A stretch of DNA of 64,000 nt from Streptomyces spectabilis (GCF_008704795.1 NZ_CP023690.1:2118501-2182500); one strand, 5' to 3'. Counted from the stretch's first letter, positions 16,875 through 26,110 are shown. Made by a program: numbers and translations. Notes: generated by a model not told the origin, from the sequence alone.

Positions 16875-17702
16875 TCAGGACGCGGGGCGGCCCGTCGCCA
16901 CGGCGTAGAAGGCCACGGCCGCCGCCGCGCCCACGTTCAGCGAGTCGACGCCGTGCGCCATCGGGATGCGCACCCATTCGTCGGCGGCGACCAGGGCCTG
17001 CCGGGACAGTCCCTCGCCCTCCGCGCCGAGCATCAGGGCGACGCGCTCCATGCGGTGGGGGGCGGCCTCGTCGAGGGTCCTGGCCTTCTCGTCGGGGGTC
17101 AGGGCGAGCAGGTTGTAGCCCGCGTCGCGCACCCCTTCCAGGCCCTTGGGCCAGGAGTCCAGACGGGCGTACGGCACGGAGAAGACCGCGCCCATGGAGA
17201 CCTTCACGGAGCGGCGGTAGAGGGGGTCGGCGCAGTCCGGGGAGAGCAGGACGGCGTCCATGCCGAGGGCCGCGGCCGACCGAAAGATCGCGCCGATGTT
17301 CGTGTGGTCGTTGACGGCTTCCATGACCACCACGCGGCGGTGGGTCCGCAGGAGCTCGTCGGCGGTGGGCAGCGGCTTGCGCTGCATGGAGGCGAGGGCG
17401 CCGCGGTGCACGTGGTAGCCGGTGACGCGCTCGGCGAGCTCGGGGCTGACCGCGTAGACCGGGGCGGGCACCTCGTCGATGACGTCGCGCATGACGTCGA
17501 CCCACTTGGCGGAGAGCAGCATCGAGCGCATCTCGTAGCCGGCGAGCTTGGCGCGCCGGATGACCTTCTCGCCCTCGGCGATGAACAGGCCCTCGGCGGG
17601 CTCGCGCTTGCGGCGCAGCTCGACGTCGGTCAGGCCGGTGTAGTCGCGCAGGCGCGGGTCGTCCGGGTCCTCGATGGTTTCGATGCTGCTGAGATCGGCC
17701 AC
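16875..17702 (-). CDS. SPOUT (TrmH/SpoU) family RNA 2'-O-methyltransferase
   Basis: The 275-residue protein has an N-terminal substrate-binding segment (GLFIAEGEKVIRRA) and a C-terminal SPOUT domain with the three family motifs: NDHTNIGAIFRSA, VALMLGAEGEGLS and IPMAHGVDSLNVGAAAAV. These form the trefoil-knot SAM site. The RNA target (23S rRNA or tRNA) cannot be assigned from sequence. The start is GTG at 17702 with AAGG 12 nt upstream. It follows cobA by 70 nt on the same strand and may be its last co-transcribed gene, although the functions are unrelated. Confidence 0.9.
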   Translation of the reverse strand: MADLSSIETIEDPDDPRLRDYTGLTDVELRRKREPAEGLFIAEGEKVIRRAKLAGYEMRSMLLSAKWVDVMRDVIDEVPAPVYAVSPELAERVTGYHVHRGALASMQRKPLPTADELLRTHRRVVVMEAVNDHTNIGAIFRSAAALGMDAVLLSPDCADPLYRRSVKVSMGAVFSVPYARLDSWPKGLEGVRDAGYNLLALTPDEKARTLDEAAPHRMERVALMLGAEGEGLSRQALVAADEWVRIPMAHGVDSLNVGAAAAVAFYAVATGRPAS

Positions 17703-17772
17703 AGGGTGATACTGCCTTGTCCGGGGAGAGGTGCCAACGGCTGCGAGAGGGTTCCGTTACCGATGGTTACGG

Positions 17773-19044
17773 TTACGGGTTCCGGGGCTCGTGGGGGGTG
17801 TCGGTGCCCGCCGCACCGGGGGCGCGCACGGCCACCACATCGCCCACGACGATGACCGCGGGGGGCTTCACCTCATGGGTGCGGACGGCCTCGGCGACCG
17901 TGGCCAGGGTGGCGTCGACACGGCGCTGGGCGGCCGTCGTGCCCTCCTGGATGAGCGCGACGGGGGTGTCGGCGGGCTTGCCGTGGGCGGTCAGCGCCTC
18001 GGCGATCCGGCCGATCTTGTCGACGCCCATGAGGATGACGAGGGTGCCGCGCAGCTTGGCCAGGGCGGGCCAGTCGACGAGGGAGCGCTCGTCGTCGGGG
18101 GCCACATGGCCGCTGACCACGGTGAACTCATGGGCCACGCCCCGGTGCGTGACCGGGATGCCCGCGGCGCTCGGCACCGAGATCGAGCTGGAGATGCCGG
18201 GCACGACCGTGCACGGGATGCCCGCTTCGGCCAGGGCCTGGAGCTCCTCCATGCCGCGGCCGAAGACGTAGGGGTCGCCGCCCTTGAGCCGGACGACGGA
18301 CCTGCCCTGCTTCGCGTGCTCGATCAGGGCGTTGTTGATGGCCTCCTGGGCCATGAAGCGGCCGTACGGGATCTTCGCCGCGTCGATCACCTCGACGTGC
18401 GGCGGCAGCTCGGCGAGCAGGTCGCGCGGGCCGAGCCGGTCGGCGATGACCACGTCCGCCTCGGCCAGGAGCCTGCGGCCGCGGACCGTGATCAGGTCGG
18501 GGTCGCCGGGGCCGCCGCCGACGAGCGAGACGGCACCGGTGGTGGCGCGCGAGCGGTGGTGCGGGGCCACCAGGGTGCCGTCGCGCAGGCCCTCCACCAC
18601 GGCGTCGCGGATGGCGGCGGTGTGGCGGGGGTCGCGCTCCTTGGCGTCCGTGGTGAGGACGGCGACGGTGACGCCCGCGCTGTGGCCGGTGGCCGGGGTC
18701 CAGGCGGTGGCCTCGTCGGCGTCGTCGGAGCGGACGCACCAGACGCGGTCGCGCTCCCCCTCGGCCGATGCCAGCGTGTTGGCCTCGGGGTCGCTGGTGG
18801 AGATCAGGGCGTACCAGGCGCCGGTGAGGTCGCCCTCCTCGTACCTGCGCCGGTGCCAGGTGATCTCGCCGCCGGTCGCCATCGCCTCCACCGACGGGGT
18901 GGCGGACGGCGAGACGAGGTGGACGTCCGCGCCCGCCGCGATGAGGGCGGGGAGGCGGCGCTGGGCCACCTGGCCGCCGCCGAGGACCACGACGCGGCGG
19001 CCGGTGAGGCGGAGGCCTACGGGGTAGGCGGGGTGTACGGCCAT
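17773..19044 (-). CDS. cobA: Uroporphyrinogen-III C-methyltransferase with N-terminal siroheme-synthase domain
   Basis: The 423-residue protein has two modules. Residues 1-160 form a CysG-like precorrin-2 dehydrogenase/ferrochelatase domain with the NAD-binding VVVLGGGQVAQRR. Residues 168-410 form the SUMT domain with VGGGPGDPDLIT, the LKGGDPYVFGRG loop and VPGISSSISVPS. It should methylate uroporphyrinogen III to precorrin-2, which feeds siroheme and cobalamin. The ATG at 19044 was chosen because the conserved N-terminus starts there and GAGGAG lies upstream. The gene follows the bluB-cobT fusion by 198 nt on the same strand. No cobalamin riboswitch was found upstream. Confidence 0.93.
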   Translation of the reverse strand: MAVHPAYPVGLRLTGRRVVVLGGGQVAQRRLPALIAAGADVHLVSPSATPSVEAMATGGEITWHRRRYEEGDLTGAWYALISTSDPEANTLASAEGERDRVWCVRSDDADEATAWTPATGHSAGVTVAVLTTDAKERDPRHTAAIRDAVVEGLRDGTLVAPHHRSRATTGAVSLVGGGPGDPDLITVRGRRLLAEADVVIADRLGPRDLLAELPPHVEVIDAAKIPYGRFMAQEAINNALIEHAKQGRSVVRLKGGDPYVFGRGMEELQALAEAGIPCTVVPGISSSISVPSAAGIPVTHRGVAHEFTVVSGHVAPDDERSLVDWPALAKLRGTLVILMGVDKIGRIAEALTAHGKPADTPVALIQEGTTAAQRRVDATLATVAEAVRTHEVKPPAVIVVGDVVAVRAPGAAGTDTPHEPRNP

Positions 19045-19242
19045 GGCGGTGCGGCTCCTCGTCGGGGCGGGAGAGTGGGCGCTACTGCTCTGGAGCGGCC
19101 CTGACGTGCGGATTTTAGAGGTGGCTTCAGCGTACGGCGGGGGCGGGGGCCACGGCGGGGCAAGGGGCTCGCGGCGGGGGGGCGGGGGCAAGGGCCGGGG
19201 CGGCCGACCGCCCCGGTGCCGCGCCCCCGGTCCCGCGCCGTG

Positions 19243-22200
19243 CTACTTCTCCGTGACGCCCGCGGAGTCGAACGTCGCGACCTCGTGCATCGCCCGTGCC
19301 GCGCTCTGTACGACCGGGAGGGCGAGCAGGGCGCCGGTGCCCTCGCCCAGGCGGAGGTCCAGGTCCACCAGGGGGCGCAGGCCGAGCTTGTTCAGGGCGG
19401 CCACGTGGCCGGGCTCGGCGCTGCGGTGGCCCGCGATGCAGGCGGCGAGGACCTCGGGGGCGATGGCGCGGGCCACCAGGGCGGCCGCACCGGCGCTGAC
19501 GCCGTCCAGGATCACCGGGGTGCGCAGCGAGGCGCCGCCGAGGAGCAGGCCCACCATCGCCGCGTGCTCCAGGCCGCCGATGGCGGCGAGGACGCCGATG
19601 GGGTCGGCCGGGTCCGGCTGGTGCAGCTCCAGGGCGCGGCGGACGACCTCGACCTTGCGGGCGTGCATCTCGTCGTTGATGCCGGTGCCGCGGCCGGTGA
19701 CCTCAAGGGGGTCCGCGTCCGTGTAGACGGAGATCAGAGCCGCGGACGCGGTGGTGTTGGCGATGCCCATCTCACCGGTCAGGAGGGCCTTGTTGCCCGC
19801 CGCGACCAGGTCGCGGGCCGTCTCGATGCCGACCTCGATGGCGGCCTTGACCTCGTCGCGGGTCAGGGCCGGGCCCGTGGTCATGTCGGCCGTGCCGGGC
19901 CTGATCTTGCGGGGCAGCAGGCCGGGCGTGGCCGGGAGTTCGCTGGCCACGCCGACGTCGATGACGCAGACCTCGGCACCGACCTGGGTGGCGAAGGCGT
20001 TGCAGACGGCGCCGCCGCCCAGGAAGTTGGCGACCATCTGGCCGGTCACCTCCTGGGGCCAGGCCGTGACGCCCTGGGCGTGCACGCCGTGGTCGCCCGC
20101 GAAGATCGCGACGGCGGCCGGCTCCGGGATCGGCGGCGGGCACATCCGGGACAGTCCGGACAGCTGGGCGGAGATGATTTCGAGCATGCCGAGCGCCCCG
20201 GCGGGCTTGGTCATGCGTTTCTGGCGCTCCCAGGCCTCGCCGAGCGCCTTGGCGTCCAGCGGGCGGATGTTGCCGACGGTCTCGGCGAGCAGGTCGTGCG
20301 GGTCCTCGCCGGGCAGCGCGCGACGGCCGTACGTCTCCTCGTGGACGACCCACGACAGCGGACGGCGCTTCGACCAGCCCGCCTGCATCAGCTCGGGCTC
20401 GTCCGGAAACTCGTCGACGTAGCCGACGCAGAGGTACGCCACGACCTCCAGGTGCTCCGGCAGGCCCAGGGCACGGACCATCTCGCGCTCGTCGAAGAAG
20501 CTGACCCAGCCGACGCCGAGGCCCTCGGCGCGGGCCGCGAGCCACAGGTTCTCCACCGCGAGCGCGGAGGAGTACGGGGCCATCTGCGGCTGGGTGTGGC
20601 GGCCCAGGGTGTGGCGGCCGCCGCGGGTGGGGTCGGCGGTGACGACGATGTTCACCGGCGTGTCGAGGATGGCCTCGATCTTCAGTTCCTTGAACTGCTT
20701 GGCGCGGCCCTTGGGCAGCGACTTCGCGTACGCCTCGCGCTGGCGCTGGGCCAGTTCGTGCATGGTCCCGCGGGTCTCGGCGGAGCGGATGACCACGAAG
20801 TCCCAGGGCTGGGAGTGGCCCACGGACGGCGCGGTGTGGGCCGCCTCCAGGACGCGGAGCAGCACCTCGTGCGGGATGGGGTCGCTGCGGAAGCCGTTGC
20901 GGATGTCGCGGCGCTCGCGCATGACGCGCAGGACGGCCTCGCGCTCGGCGTCGGCGTAGCCCGGGGCGGGCGGGTCGAGCGGGGCGGCGGGCTCGACCGG
21001 CGCCGCGTCCGCCGGGAGCGGCTCGGCGAGGTCGGACTCGTCCGGGAGCGGCGGGGTGCCCAGGTCCTCGGGGCCCTCGGGGGCCTCGCCGAGGTGCTCG
21101 GGCAGGCCGGTGGCTTCCCCGGGGCCCAGGGGGACGGCGAGGTCGGGGGCTGCGGCCGGGGTGGCGGGGTCGGTCGGTTCGGCCGGGTGAGGTACGTGCA
21201 TCGGCTCGTCGGGGTCGGTCGTCTCCTGGGCGGGCGGCAGCTGGCCGTCCGGCGCGGCGACGGGTGCGGGTGCCGCGGTGGCGGCGGGAGCGGCGGTGGG
21301 CCGGTCGCCGTCGCGGGGTGCGGGCACGGTGGGTACGGGCTGCTCCCCGGGCTCGGCGTGCGCCTCGACGGCGGCGGGGGCTTCGGGGGCGGCGGGGGCC
21401 TCGGAGACGGGCCGCTCCTGCGGCGCGGCCTCGTCGGCGACCGGCAGCTCTGCCGCCGGTACGGGGGCGGGGGACACGGCGGCGTCCGGTACGGCCGGGC
21501 CCTGGGCCGCGGCGTCCGCCGCCGGGGCGGCGGCGGGCGGCTCCTGCGCGGCCGTCTCGTCGGGCTGCTGCGGAGCGAAGTACTCCGGCGGTACGGCGAG
21601 CGGTCGCGGCGGCGTCGGCGCCAGGTGCGGGGTGGTCGGCACCGAGCCCTCGACCGGCACGAACTGACCGAGCGGCGGGGGCACTTGCACGTCGGGACCC
21701 GGCATGGCCTGGGGCTGCTGCGCGCCCGCCTCCGGCCACGGCTGGGCGGCGTCGGGAGCCTGCGGGGCGACGGCGGCGGCCTCGGGCTGCGCGACCGCCG
21801 GACCCGGCGCCGACGCGTCGGCGAACGGAGCCTCGTCGTCGACGAACGCGGGCTCGTCGTCGACGAAGGACATGGGGGGCGGCACGGGGACGCCCGGCGC
21901 GACCCGGACGGTGACGGCCTCGGAGGCGACGGGCGCGGCCTCGGCGTCCGGCCCCTCCGTGCCGTCCGTGCCCTCGGCGGTCCCGGCTGCGGCGGCGGTC
22001 TCGGCCGGGCCGTGCGCGGCGTCCTGGGCGGGCCCGGACTCGGCAGGCTCGGGGACGGCGGATTGCGCCGGCGCGTCCGCCTCGGGGGCGCTCGGAACAG
22101 CGGAATCCGCAGTACCGGGCGCGTCCGGGGCATCGGAGGCGAGGACGGCGCTTTCGGCGCTCTCCGGCTGCGCGGGGTCGGCGGTGTGCGCCGACGGCAT

Positions 22201-23466
22201 CTCCTGCGCCCCGTCGGGCGCCGCCGCGTCACCGGCTGCGCCCGATGCCTCGACCGGCTGCGGGACGGCGTCCGTCGGGGCGAGCTGGGGCGCGACGGGC
22301 GCGCCTTCCGGGGCGGGTGCGGCGTCTGTGACGACAGGGGCGTTCGCGACGTGCGTGTCGTCGGAGGCCTCTGCGACGGCGGAGACCTCCGGGGTATCCA
22401 GGGCGTCCGAGGTGGCCGGGGCCTCCGAGGGACCTGTGCCAAGCGGGGCCGCCGCGACGGACGCGCCTTCCGGGGCCACCGGGGCAGCCAGTACTGCCGG
22501 GTCTCCCGGGCCTGCCGGGACTTCCGGGACCTCAGTGGCCTCTGGGACGACCGTTTCTGCAGCGGTGCCCTGGGGGTTCTGCGTCGGTACGACCGGGGTC
22601 GGGGGCTGCGCGCCCCAGGGCATCGCGCCTTGCGGCGGGATCTCGCCGAGCTGCGGCCCCGGCAGGGCGCCGGTGTCCTCGCGCGGGACGTCCAGGTACT
22701 CGGGGCCGCTGGTGGGCGGGCCCGGCCGGCGTACCGGCACGGCGTGCGGCGCGGCGCCCGCGGGGCCGCGGTCGGCGAGGGAGAGCACGGGGCTCGCGGC
22801 GCCGTCGGGGACGACGGGCGCGGCCGGGCCGCGGTGCAGCGGGCGGCGGGCGGTCCCGTGGTGCGAGGCGGGGGTGTGCGCGGGGCCCGAGGGCAACGGG
22901 ACACCGGTCAGGTCCACGGAGCCGCTGTCCCGGCCCGCCGTCTCGTGCGGTCCGGGCTGGTGGGCGGCCTGCTGGTGGGCGGCCTGCTCCTGGAGGGCCT
23001 GCTCCTGGACGAAGGGGGCCGGGGCCGCGAAGGGCTGCTCCTGGCCCGCCTGGGCCTGCCCCGCCTGAGCCTGGCCGACCTGCACCGGCTGCGCGGCCGG
23101 AACCGCCTGGGCGAACGCCGCCGGGGCGGCGTGCTCCTGCCCGAACTGCGCGGACACCGCGCCCGGCTGGGCGGGCACGCCCGGCGCGCCGCCCTGCGGC
23201 ACGCCCTGTGGTGCGGCCGTCCGCACGGGCGCCACGCCCGCGGCGGGCGCTCCGGACGGTGGCTGCTGCGCGATGCCCGGCTGCGCGGCCTGCGCCTCGC
23301 TCCACGCGCCCTGGGCACCCGGCATCAGCAGCAGGTCGTCGTCCTCGGCGGGGTGCTCGGAGGGGTCGAGGAAGGTGTAGGGGCCCGGCGCGGGGACGCC
23401 CGACTGCTCCACCATGCCTGCGCCCTCCGGCTGCCCCTCGCCCGGGACCTGGCCGGTGTCGGTCAT
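19243..23466 (-). CDS. cobT: BluB-CobT fusion with long disordered N-terminus
   Basis: The 1407-residue protein has three parts. Residues 1-836 are low-complexity Ala/Pro/Glu/Val/Gln sequence with no recognisable fold. Residues 837-1055 are a nitroreductase-like BluB domain (MRERRDIRNGFRSDPIP, SVGHSQPWDFVVIR, the family's flavin-binding arrangement), which makes 5,6-dimethylbenzimidazole from FMNH2. Residues 1063-1407 are CobT (FAGDHGVHAQGVTAWPQEV, NTTASAAL, ILDGVSAGAAAL, HRSAEPGH), the nicotinate-nucleotide:DMB phosphoribosyltransferase. One polypeptide would therefore make and activate the cobalamin lower ligand. GAGGGG precedes the ATG by 7 nt. Domain calls are firm. The role of the N-terminal tail is unknown, and an internal start cannot be excluded. 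Confidence 0.92.
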   Translation of the reverse strand: MTDTGQVPGEGQPEGAGMVEQSGVPAPGPYTFLDPSEHPAEDDDLLLMPGAQGAWSEAQAAQPGIAQQPPSGAPAAGVAPVRTAAPQGVPQGGAPGVPAQPGAVSAQFGQEHAAPAAFAQAVPAAQPVQVGQAQAGQAQAGQEQPFAAPAPFVQEQALQEQAAHQQAAHQPGPHETAGRDSGSVDLTGVPLPSGPAHTPASHHGTARRPLHRGPAAPVVPDGAASPVLSLADRGPAGAAPHAVPVRRPGPPTSGPEYLDVPREDTGALPGPQLGEIPPQGAMPWGAQPPTPVVPTQNPQGTAAETVVPEATEVPEVPAGPGDPAVLAAPVAPEGASVAAAPLGTGPSEAPATSDALDTPEVSAVAEASDDTHVANAPVVTDAAPAPEGAPVAPQLAPTDAVPQPVEASGAAGDAAAPDGAQEMPSAHTADPAQPESAESAVLASDAPDAPGTADSAVPSAPEADAPAQSAVPEPAESGPAQDAAHGPAETAAAAGTAEGTDGTEGPDAEAAPVASEAVTVRVAPGVPVPPPMSFVDDEPAFVDDEAPFADASAPGPAVAQPEAAAVAPQAPDAAQPWPEAGAQQPQAMPGPDVQVPPPLGQFVPVEGSVPTTPHLAPTPPRPLAVPPEYFAPQQPDETAAQEPPAAAPAADAAAQGPAVPDAAVSPAPVPAAELPVADEAAPQERPVSEAPAAPEAPAAVEAHAEPGEQPVPTVPAPRDGDRPTAAPAATAAPAPVAAPDGQLPPAQETTDPDEPMHVPHPAEPTDPATPAAAPDLAVPLGPGEATGLPEHLGEAPEGPEDLGTPPLPDESDLAEPLPADAAPVEPAAPLDPPAPGYADAEREAVLRVMRERRDIRNGFRSDPIPHEVLLRVLEAAHTAPSVGHSQPWDFVVIRSAETRGTMHELAQRQREAYAKSLPKGRAKQFKELKIEAILDTPVNIVVTADPTRGGRHTLGRHTQPQMAPYSSALAVENLWLAARAEGLGVGWVSFFDEREMVRALGLPEHLEVVAYLCVGYVDEFPDEPELMQAGWSKRRPLSWVVHEETYGRRALPGEDPHDLLAETVGNIRPLDAKALGEAWERQKRMTKPAGALGMLEIISAQLSGLSRMCPPPIPEPAAVAIFAGDHGVHAQGVTAWPQEVTGQMVANFLGGGAVCNAFATQVGAEVCVIDVGVASELPATPGLLPRKIRPGTADMTTGPALTRDEVKAAIEVGIETARDLVAAGNKALLTGEMGIANTTASAALISVYTDADPLEVTGRGTGINDEMHARKVEVVRRALELHQPDPADPIGVLAAIGGLEHAAMVGLLLGGASLRTPVILDGVSAGAAALVARAIAPEVLAACIAGHRSAEPGHVAALNKLGLRPLVDLDLRLGEGTGALLALPVVQSAARAMHEVATFDSAGVTEK

Positions 23467-23779
23467 GCGTACCCCTCGCCCATCGGTTAGTCCTTCTGTG
23501 ACCGCCCGTCATCCACAACGAGCTCGCGAGCCGAGCGGCAACGCGCCGCGTACGGACCACAAGGCATTGTCGCGGTTGCTCCGCCACCGCGGCAGCGTGA
23601 TCGGCCACGGTCCGCTGTGGACTGCGCCACGTCGCGCGTCCAGCGGTCCCGCCGTACCACACGCACCCCCCAAAACGGGCGAGCTTTCCGGACATTGACT
23701 CAGGAATCGCCGGGCGCCCAGGTGCGGTACAACGATCGGCCAGCCTACCGCGCACCGCGCGGTAGGAGGGCCGCCAGGG
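23467..23779. other. cobT-cobL intergenic region
   Basis: The 313 nt between the cobL stop and the bluB-cobT start contain the cobL terminator (23744-23766) and presumably the promoter of the fusion gene. I searched by eye for a cobalamin riboswitch core and found no convincing match. No coding signal is supported. Confidence 0.5.
23744..23766 (-). terminator. Hairpin downstream of cobL
   Basis: A 10-bp perfect stem (CCTACCGCGC / GCGCGGTAGG) with a 3-nt loop lies 14 nt after the cobL stop codon. There is no U-tract, as is common in this genus. Confidence 0.7.
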
Positions 23780-24991
23780 TCACGCGGTGCGGTCGAGAAG
23801 CAGCCCGGAGAGCAGGAAGACGACGGTCCGCTTCCGCTCCGTCCAGGCGCGGGTGTCGAGTTCGACGGACTGCAGGAGGGCGCACTCGACGGCGTATCCG
23901 TGCTCCGACAGGTTCCGGCCCAGGAGTTCGGCGGCGTCGCGGGTCGGGGCGTGCGTGACGATGCGCTCCGGGCGTCGGTCGGCGACGGCGGAGACCACCG
24001 CCGCTCCCCCGCCCCCGACGCGTACGACGTCGGGTTCCGGGAGGCTTTCGAGGACGTGCGGCGCGGTGCCGTGCACGATGTGGGCCTGCACGCCGAAGCG
24101 GCGCGCGACGGCCGTGGCGCGGCCGCAGGCGTCCGGGTCGCGGTCCACGGCGATGACGGCGGCGCCGAACCGCGCCGCCTCCGCGGCGAACGCGCCGCTG
24201 CCGCAGCCGATGTCCCAGACCAGGTCGCCCACGCGGGGGCCGAGGCGGGCGAGTTGGGCGGCGCGGATGCGGTCGGTCTCGCCTTCGCCGAGCTCGTGCT
24301 CGCCGCCGTACGCGGCGGCGGGCAGGGCCCAGCCGCGCGGGTCCGTACCGGGGTCGCGGCCCGCGATCCAGCCGCTGTCGTGGGCGGCGGCGCCCCCGAT
24401 GACGATGACGACGTTGGGGTCGCGCCAGCTGTGGTCGGCGGCCTTGTCCGAGGTGACGACGGAGACCTGCTCCCGCTCGGTGCCGAGCTCCTCACAGATG
24501 ACGAAGGTGCGGTGGACGCCGTCGAGGAGCAGGCCGAGCTCCGCGGGCCCGGCGCCGGGCGAGGTGAGCACGGCGACCTTGCTGTGCGCGCGGCAGACGT
24601 TCACGGCCCGGCGCAGCGTGCGCCGGTGGGCGACCACGACCTGGGCGTCGTCCCAGGGCATGCCGGCCCGGGCGAAGGCCTGGGCGACGGCGGAGACGGC
24701 GGGGACGACCTCGACCTCCAGGCCGAACTCCGGGGCGCGCAGCGTACGGACGACGCCGAAGAAGCCGGGGTCGCCGTCCGCGAGGACGACCGCCGTGCCG
24801 CGGTGGGCGGCGATGCGGCGGGCGGCGAGGGAGACGCTGCCGAGGCGGATGCGCTCGGCCGTCGGCGGGACCTCGGGGAGCGCGAGGTGGTGGGCGGCGC
24901 CCGCCACGAGTGTCGCGGCGCTCAGCGCGGAGCGTGCCGCGGTGGTCAGCGGCGAGCCGTCCCAGCCGATCACCGTGACCCGGTCGGCCAT
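23780..24991 (-). CDS. cobL: Precorrin-6Y C5,15-methyltransferase (decarboxylating), CbiE-CbiT fusion
   Basis: The 403-residue bifunctional enzyme of the corrin ring pathway. Residues 1-205 are the CbiE-type tetrapyrrole methylase (VTVIGWDGSPL, VVLADGDPGFFGV). Residues about 230-400 are the CbiT-type SAM domain with motif I VWDIGCGSGAFAAEA and the acidic IAVDRDPDA. The fusion is the usual CobL arrangement. GCAGGAGA lies about 9 nt before the ATG. It is upstream of the bluB-cobT and cobA genes on the same strand, with a terminator hairpin in between, so the three cobalamin genes are probably separate or leaky transcription units. Confidence 0.93.
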   Translation of the reverse strand: MADRVTVIGWDGSPLTTAARSALSAATLVAGAAHHLALPEVPPTAERIRLGSVSLAARRIAAHRGTAVVLADGDPGFFGVVRTLRAPEFGLEVEVVPAVSAVAQAFARAGMPWDDAQVVVAHRRTLRRAVNVCRAHSKVAVLTSPGAGPAELGLLLDGVHRTFVICEELGTEREQVSVVTSDKAADHSWRDPNVVIVIGGAAAHDSGWIAGRDPGTDPRGWALPAAAYGGEHELGEGETDRIRAAQLARLGPRVGDLVWDIGCGSGAFAAEAARFGAAVIAVDRDPDACGRATAVARRFGVQAHIVHGTAPHVLESLPEPDVVRVGGGGAAVVSAVADRRPERIVTHAPTRDAAELLGRNLSEHGYAVECALLQSVELDTRAWTERKRTVVFLLSGLLLDRTA

Positions 24992-25049
24992 CGTCGTCTG
25001 TCTCCTGCGGTCGCGGGTCGTCGGGTGGGAGGCCGGTGGGTGCGGCCCG

Positions 25050-25286
25050 GTGGGAGCGTACCTGCTGCGCGGCCGGGGAACGCCGCCACGGCGGCGTCCC
25101 GGTGGAATCCAGCCCGTCCGGCGCGTGAGGACGAGGCCGCGGGCCGGTGGGAGAGTACTTGCTGTGCGGCCAGGGGACGTCGCACGGCGACGTCACGGTG
25201 GAATCCAGCCCGTCCGGCGTTTGAGGACGAGGCCGCAGGCCGATGGGTCCAGCCCGTCCGGCGCCTGAGGACGAGGCCGCAGGCCG
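25050..25286. repeat. GC-rich dispersed repeat, three copies
   Basis: Three copies of a 35-bp element, GCCCGTCCGGCG-NN-TGAGGACGAGG and onward, lie at 25112-25146, 25208-25242 and 25252-25286. The first two belong to 96-bp tandem units that also share a 5' hairpin (ACGCCG/CGGCGT in one, ACGTCG/CGACGT in the other). The same 35-bp element recurs at 42408 and 42504. It can fold as GCC-CGTCC paired with GGACG-A-GGC, then GGCC-GCA-GGCC. The array fills most of the 322-nt gap between cobL and the acetyltransferase, where I see no gene. Confidence 0.9.
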
Positions 25287-25313
25287 ATGGGCAGCTCACG
25301 CCGCCCGAGGCGC

Positions 25314-25961
25314 TCAGTTCCAGTCGGAGAACGCCGTCAGGTGTTCCGTGACGCCTTCGAGGTCCTCCGGCAGGAGGCTCCACACGATGAGGTCGGTGCG
25401 CAGGTCGATCCAGCCGCCGAGCGGGTCGCCGCCGTTTCTGACCCGTGCTATCCAGGCGCCGCGCAGGACGCCCTCGCTGATGCAGCCGATCTTCTGCGCG
25501 ACCTGCTGCGCCGCGGTGTTGTCGGCGGCGGTGCGCAGCTCGATGCGCTCGAACTTCTGGTCGTGGAAGAGCCACTGGGCGGTGGCGAGCGCGGCCTCGG
25601 ACGCGTAGCCCTCGCCGCGGGCCCAGGGGGCGGTCACGTAGCTGAGTTCGCTGGAGCGCACCCGCCAGTCGGTGCGGCGCAGCTGGACGGCGCCCACCAG
25701 GCGCTGGGTGAGGAACTCGGTGACGGCGAGCGAGATGCCGCGCCCGGCGGCCCGCTCGGCGGGGGCCTGCTCGGTGATCCAGGCGCGCGCGTCGGCCTCG
25801 GTGTACGGCTGGGGCACGGCGGTCCAGGCGGTGACGAGCTCGTCGTTCATCATCTCCGCGTACGCGGGGACGTCCGCCTCGTCGAGAGGGCGCAGCACCA
25901 ACCGCTCCGTGCTGATGGAGATGTCGGGAAACCCCGAGGAGCCTGTGGAGGCTGTAGTCAT
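25314..25961 (-). CDS. GNAT N-acetyltransferase, RimJ/RimL type
   Basis: The 215-residue protein begins with the RimJ/RimL opening STERLVLRPLDEADVPAYAEM. It continues to the acetyl-CoA-binding region APWARGEGYASEAA and the terminal NTAAQQVAQKIGCISEGVLRG. Relatives acetylate ribosomal protein N-termini or small amines; the substrate here is unknown. GGAG lies about 7 nt before the ATG at 25961. Two inverted repeats lie 62-98 nt upstream of the start and may be operators. Confidence 0.86.
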   Translation of the reverse strand: MTTASTGSSGFPDISISTERLVLRPLDEADVPAYAEMMNDELVTAWTAVPQPYTEADARAWITEQAPAERAAGRGISLAVTEFLTQRLVGAVQLRRTDWRVRSSELSYVTAPWARGEGYASEAALATAQWLFHDQKFERIELRTAADNTAAQQVAQKIGCISEGVLRGAWIARVRNGGDPLGGWIDLRTDLIVWSLLPEDLEGVTEHLTAFSDWN

Positions 25962-26022
25962 GCGCCGCTCCGTAACCTTCTCGGGCCTGTCGCTCCGTGA
26001 ACCGTGGTGGCCCTGGGGGACC

Positions 26023-26059
26023 TTCAGGCCTGCTGAAGTGTTCAGCATGCAGCATGCTG
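26023..26059. promoter_or_regulatory. Pair of inverted repeats upstream of the acetyltransferase gene
   Basis: TTCAG-GCCTG-CTGAA (26023-26037) is followed by the 17-bp perfect palindrome CAGCATGC-A-GCATGCTG (26043-26059), which is itself preceded by another TTCAG. The elements lie between the acetyltransferase start and the terminator of the met operon. They look like operator sites for an unidentified regulator. Confidence 0.5.
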
Positions 26060-26073
26060 ACGCGCAGTCGCAC

Positions 26074-26110
26074 CACGGGGTCCTCTCCGCGTCGCGAAGA
26101 GGACCCCGTG
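26074..26110 (-). terminator. Terminator of the met transporter operon
   Basis: A 13-bp perfect stem (CACGGGGTCCTCT / AGAGGACCCCGTG) with an 11-nt loop, located 26 nt after the stop codon of the second metQ gene. Confidence 0.8.

Noticed and set aside
19216..23490. A 1424-codon plus-strand frame opposite the bluB-cobT fusion
   Set aside because: It is a mirror of the high third-position GC of the cobT gene; its composition has no domain signature and the opposite strand encodes a clear BluB and CobT.
23467..24991. Possible cobalamin riboswitch upstream of the bluB-cobT fusion or cobL
   Set aside because: I searched the gaps ahead of cobA, cobT and cobL by eye for the conserved cobalamin-riboswitch core and saw no convincing match; a covariance search would be decisive.
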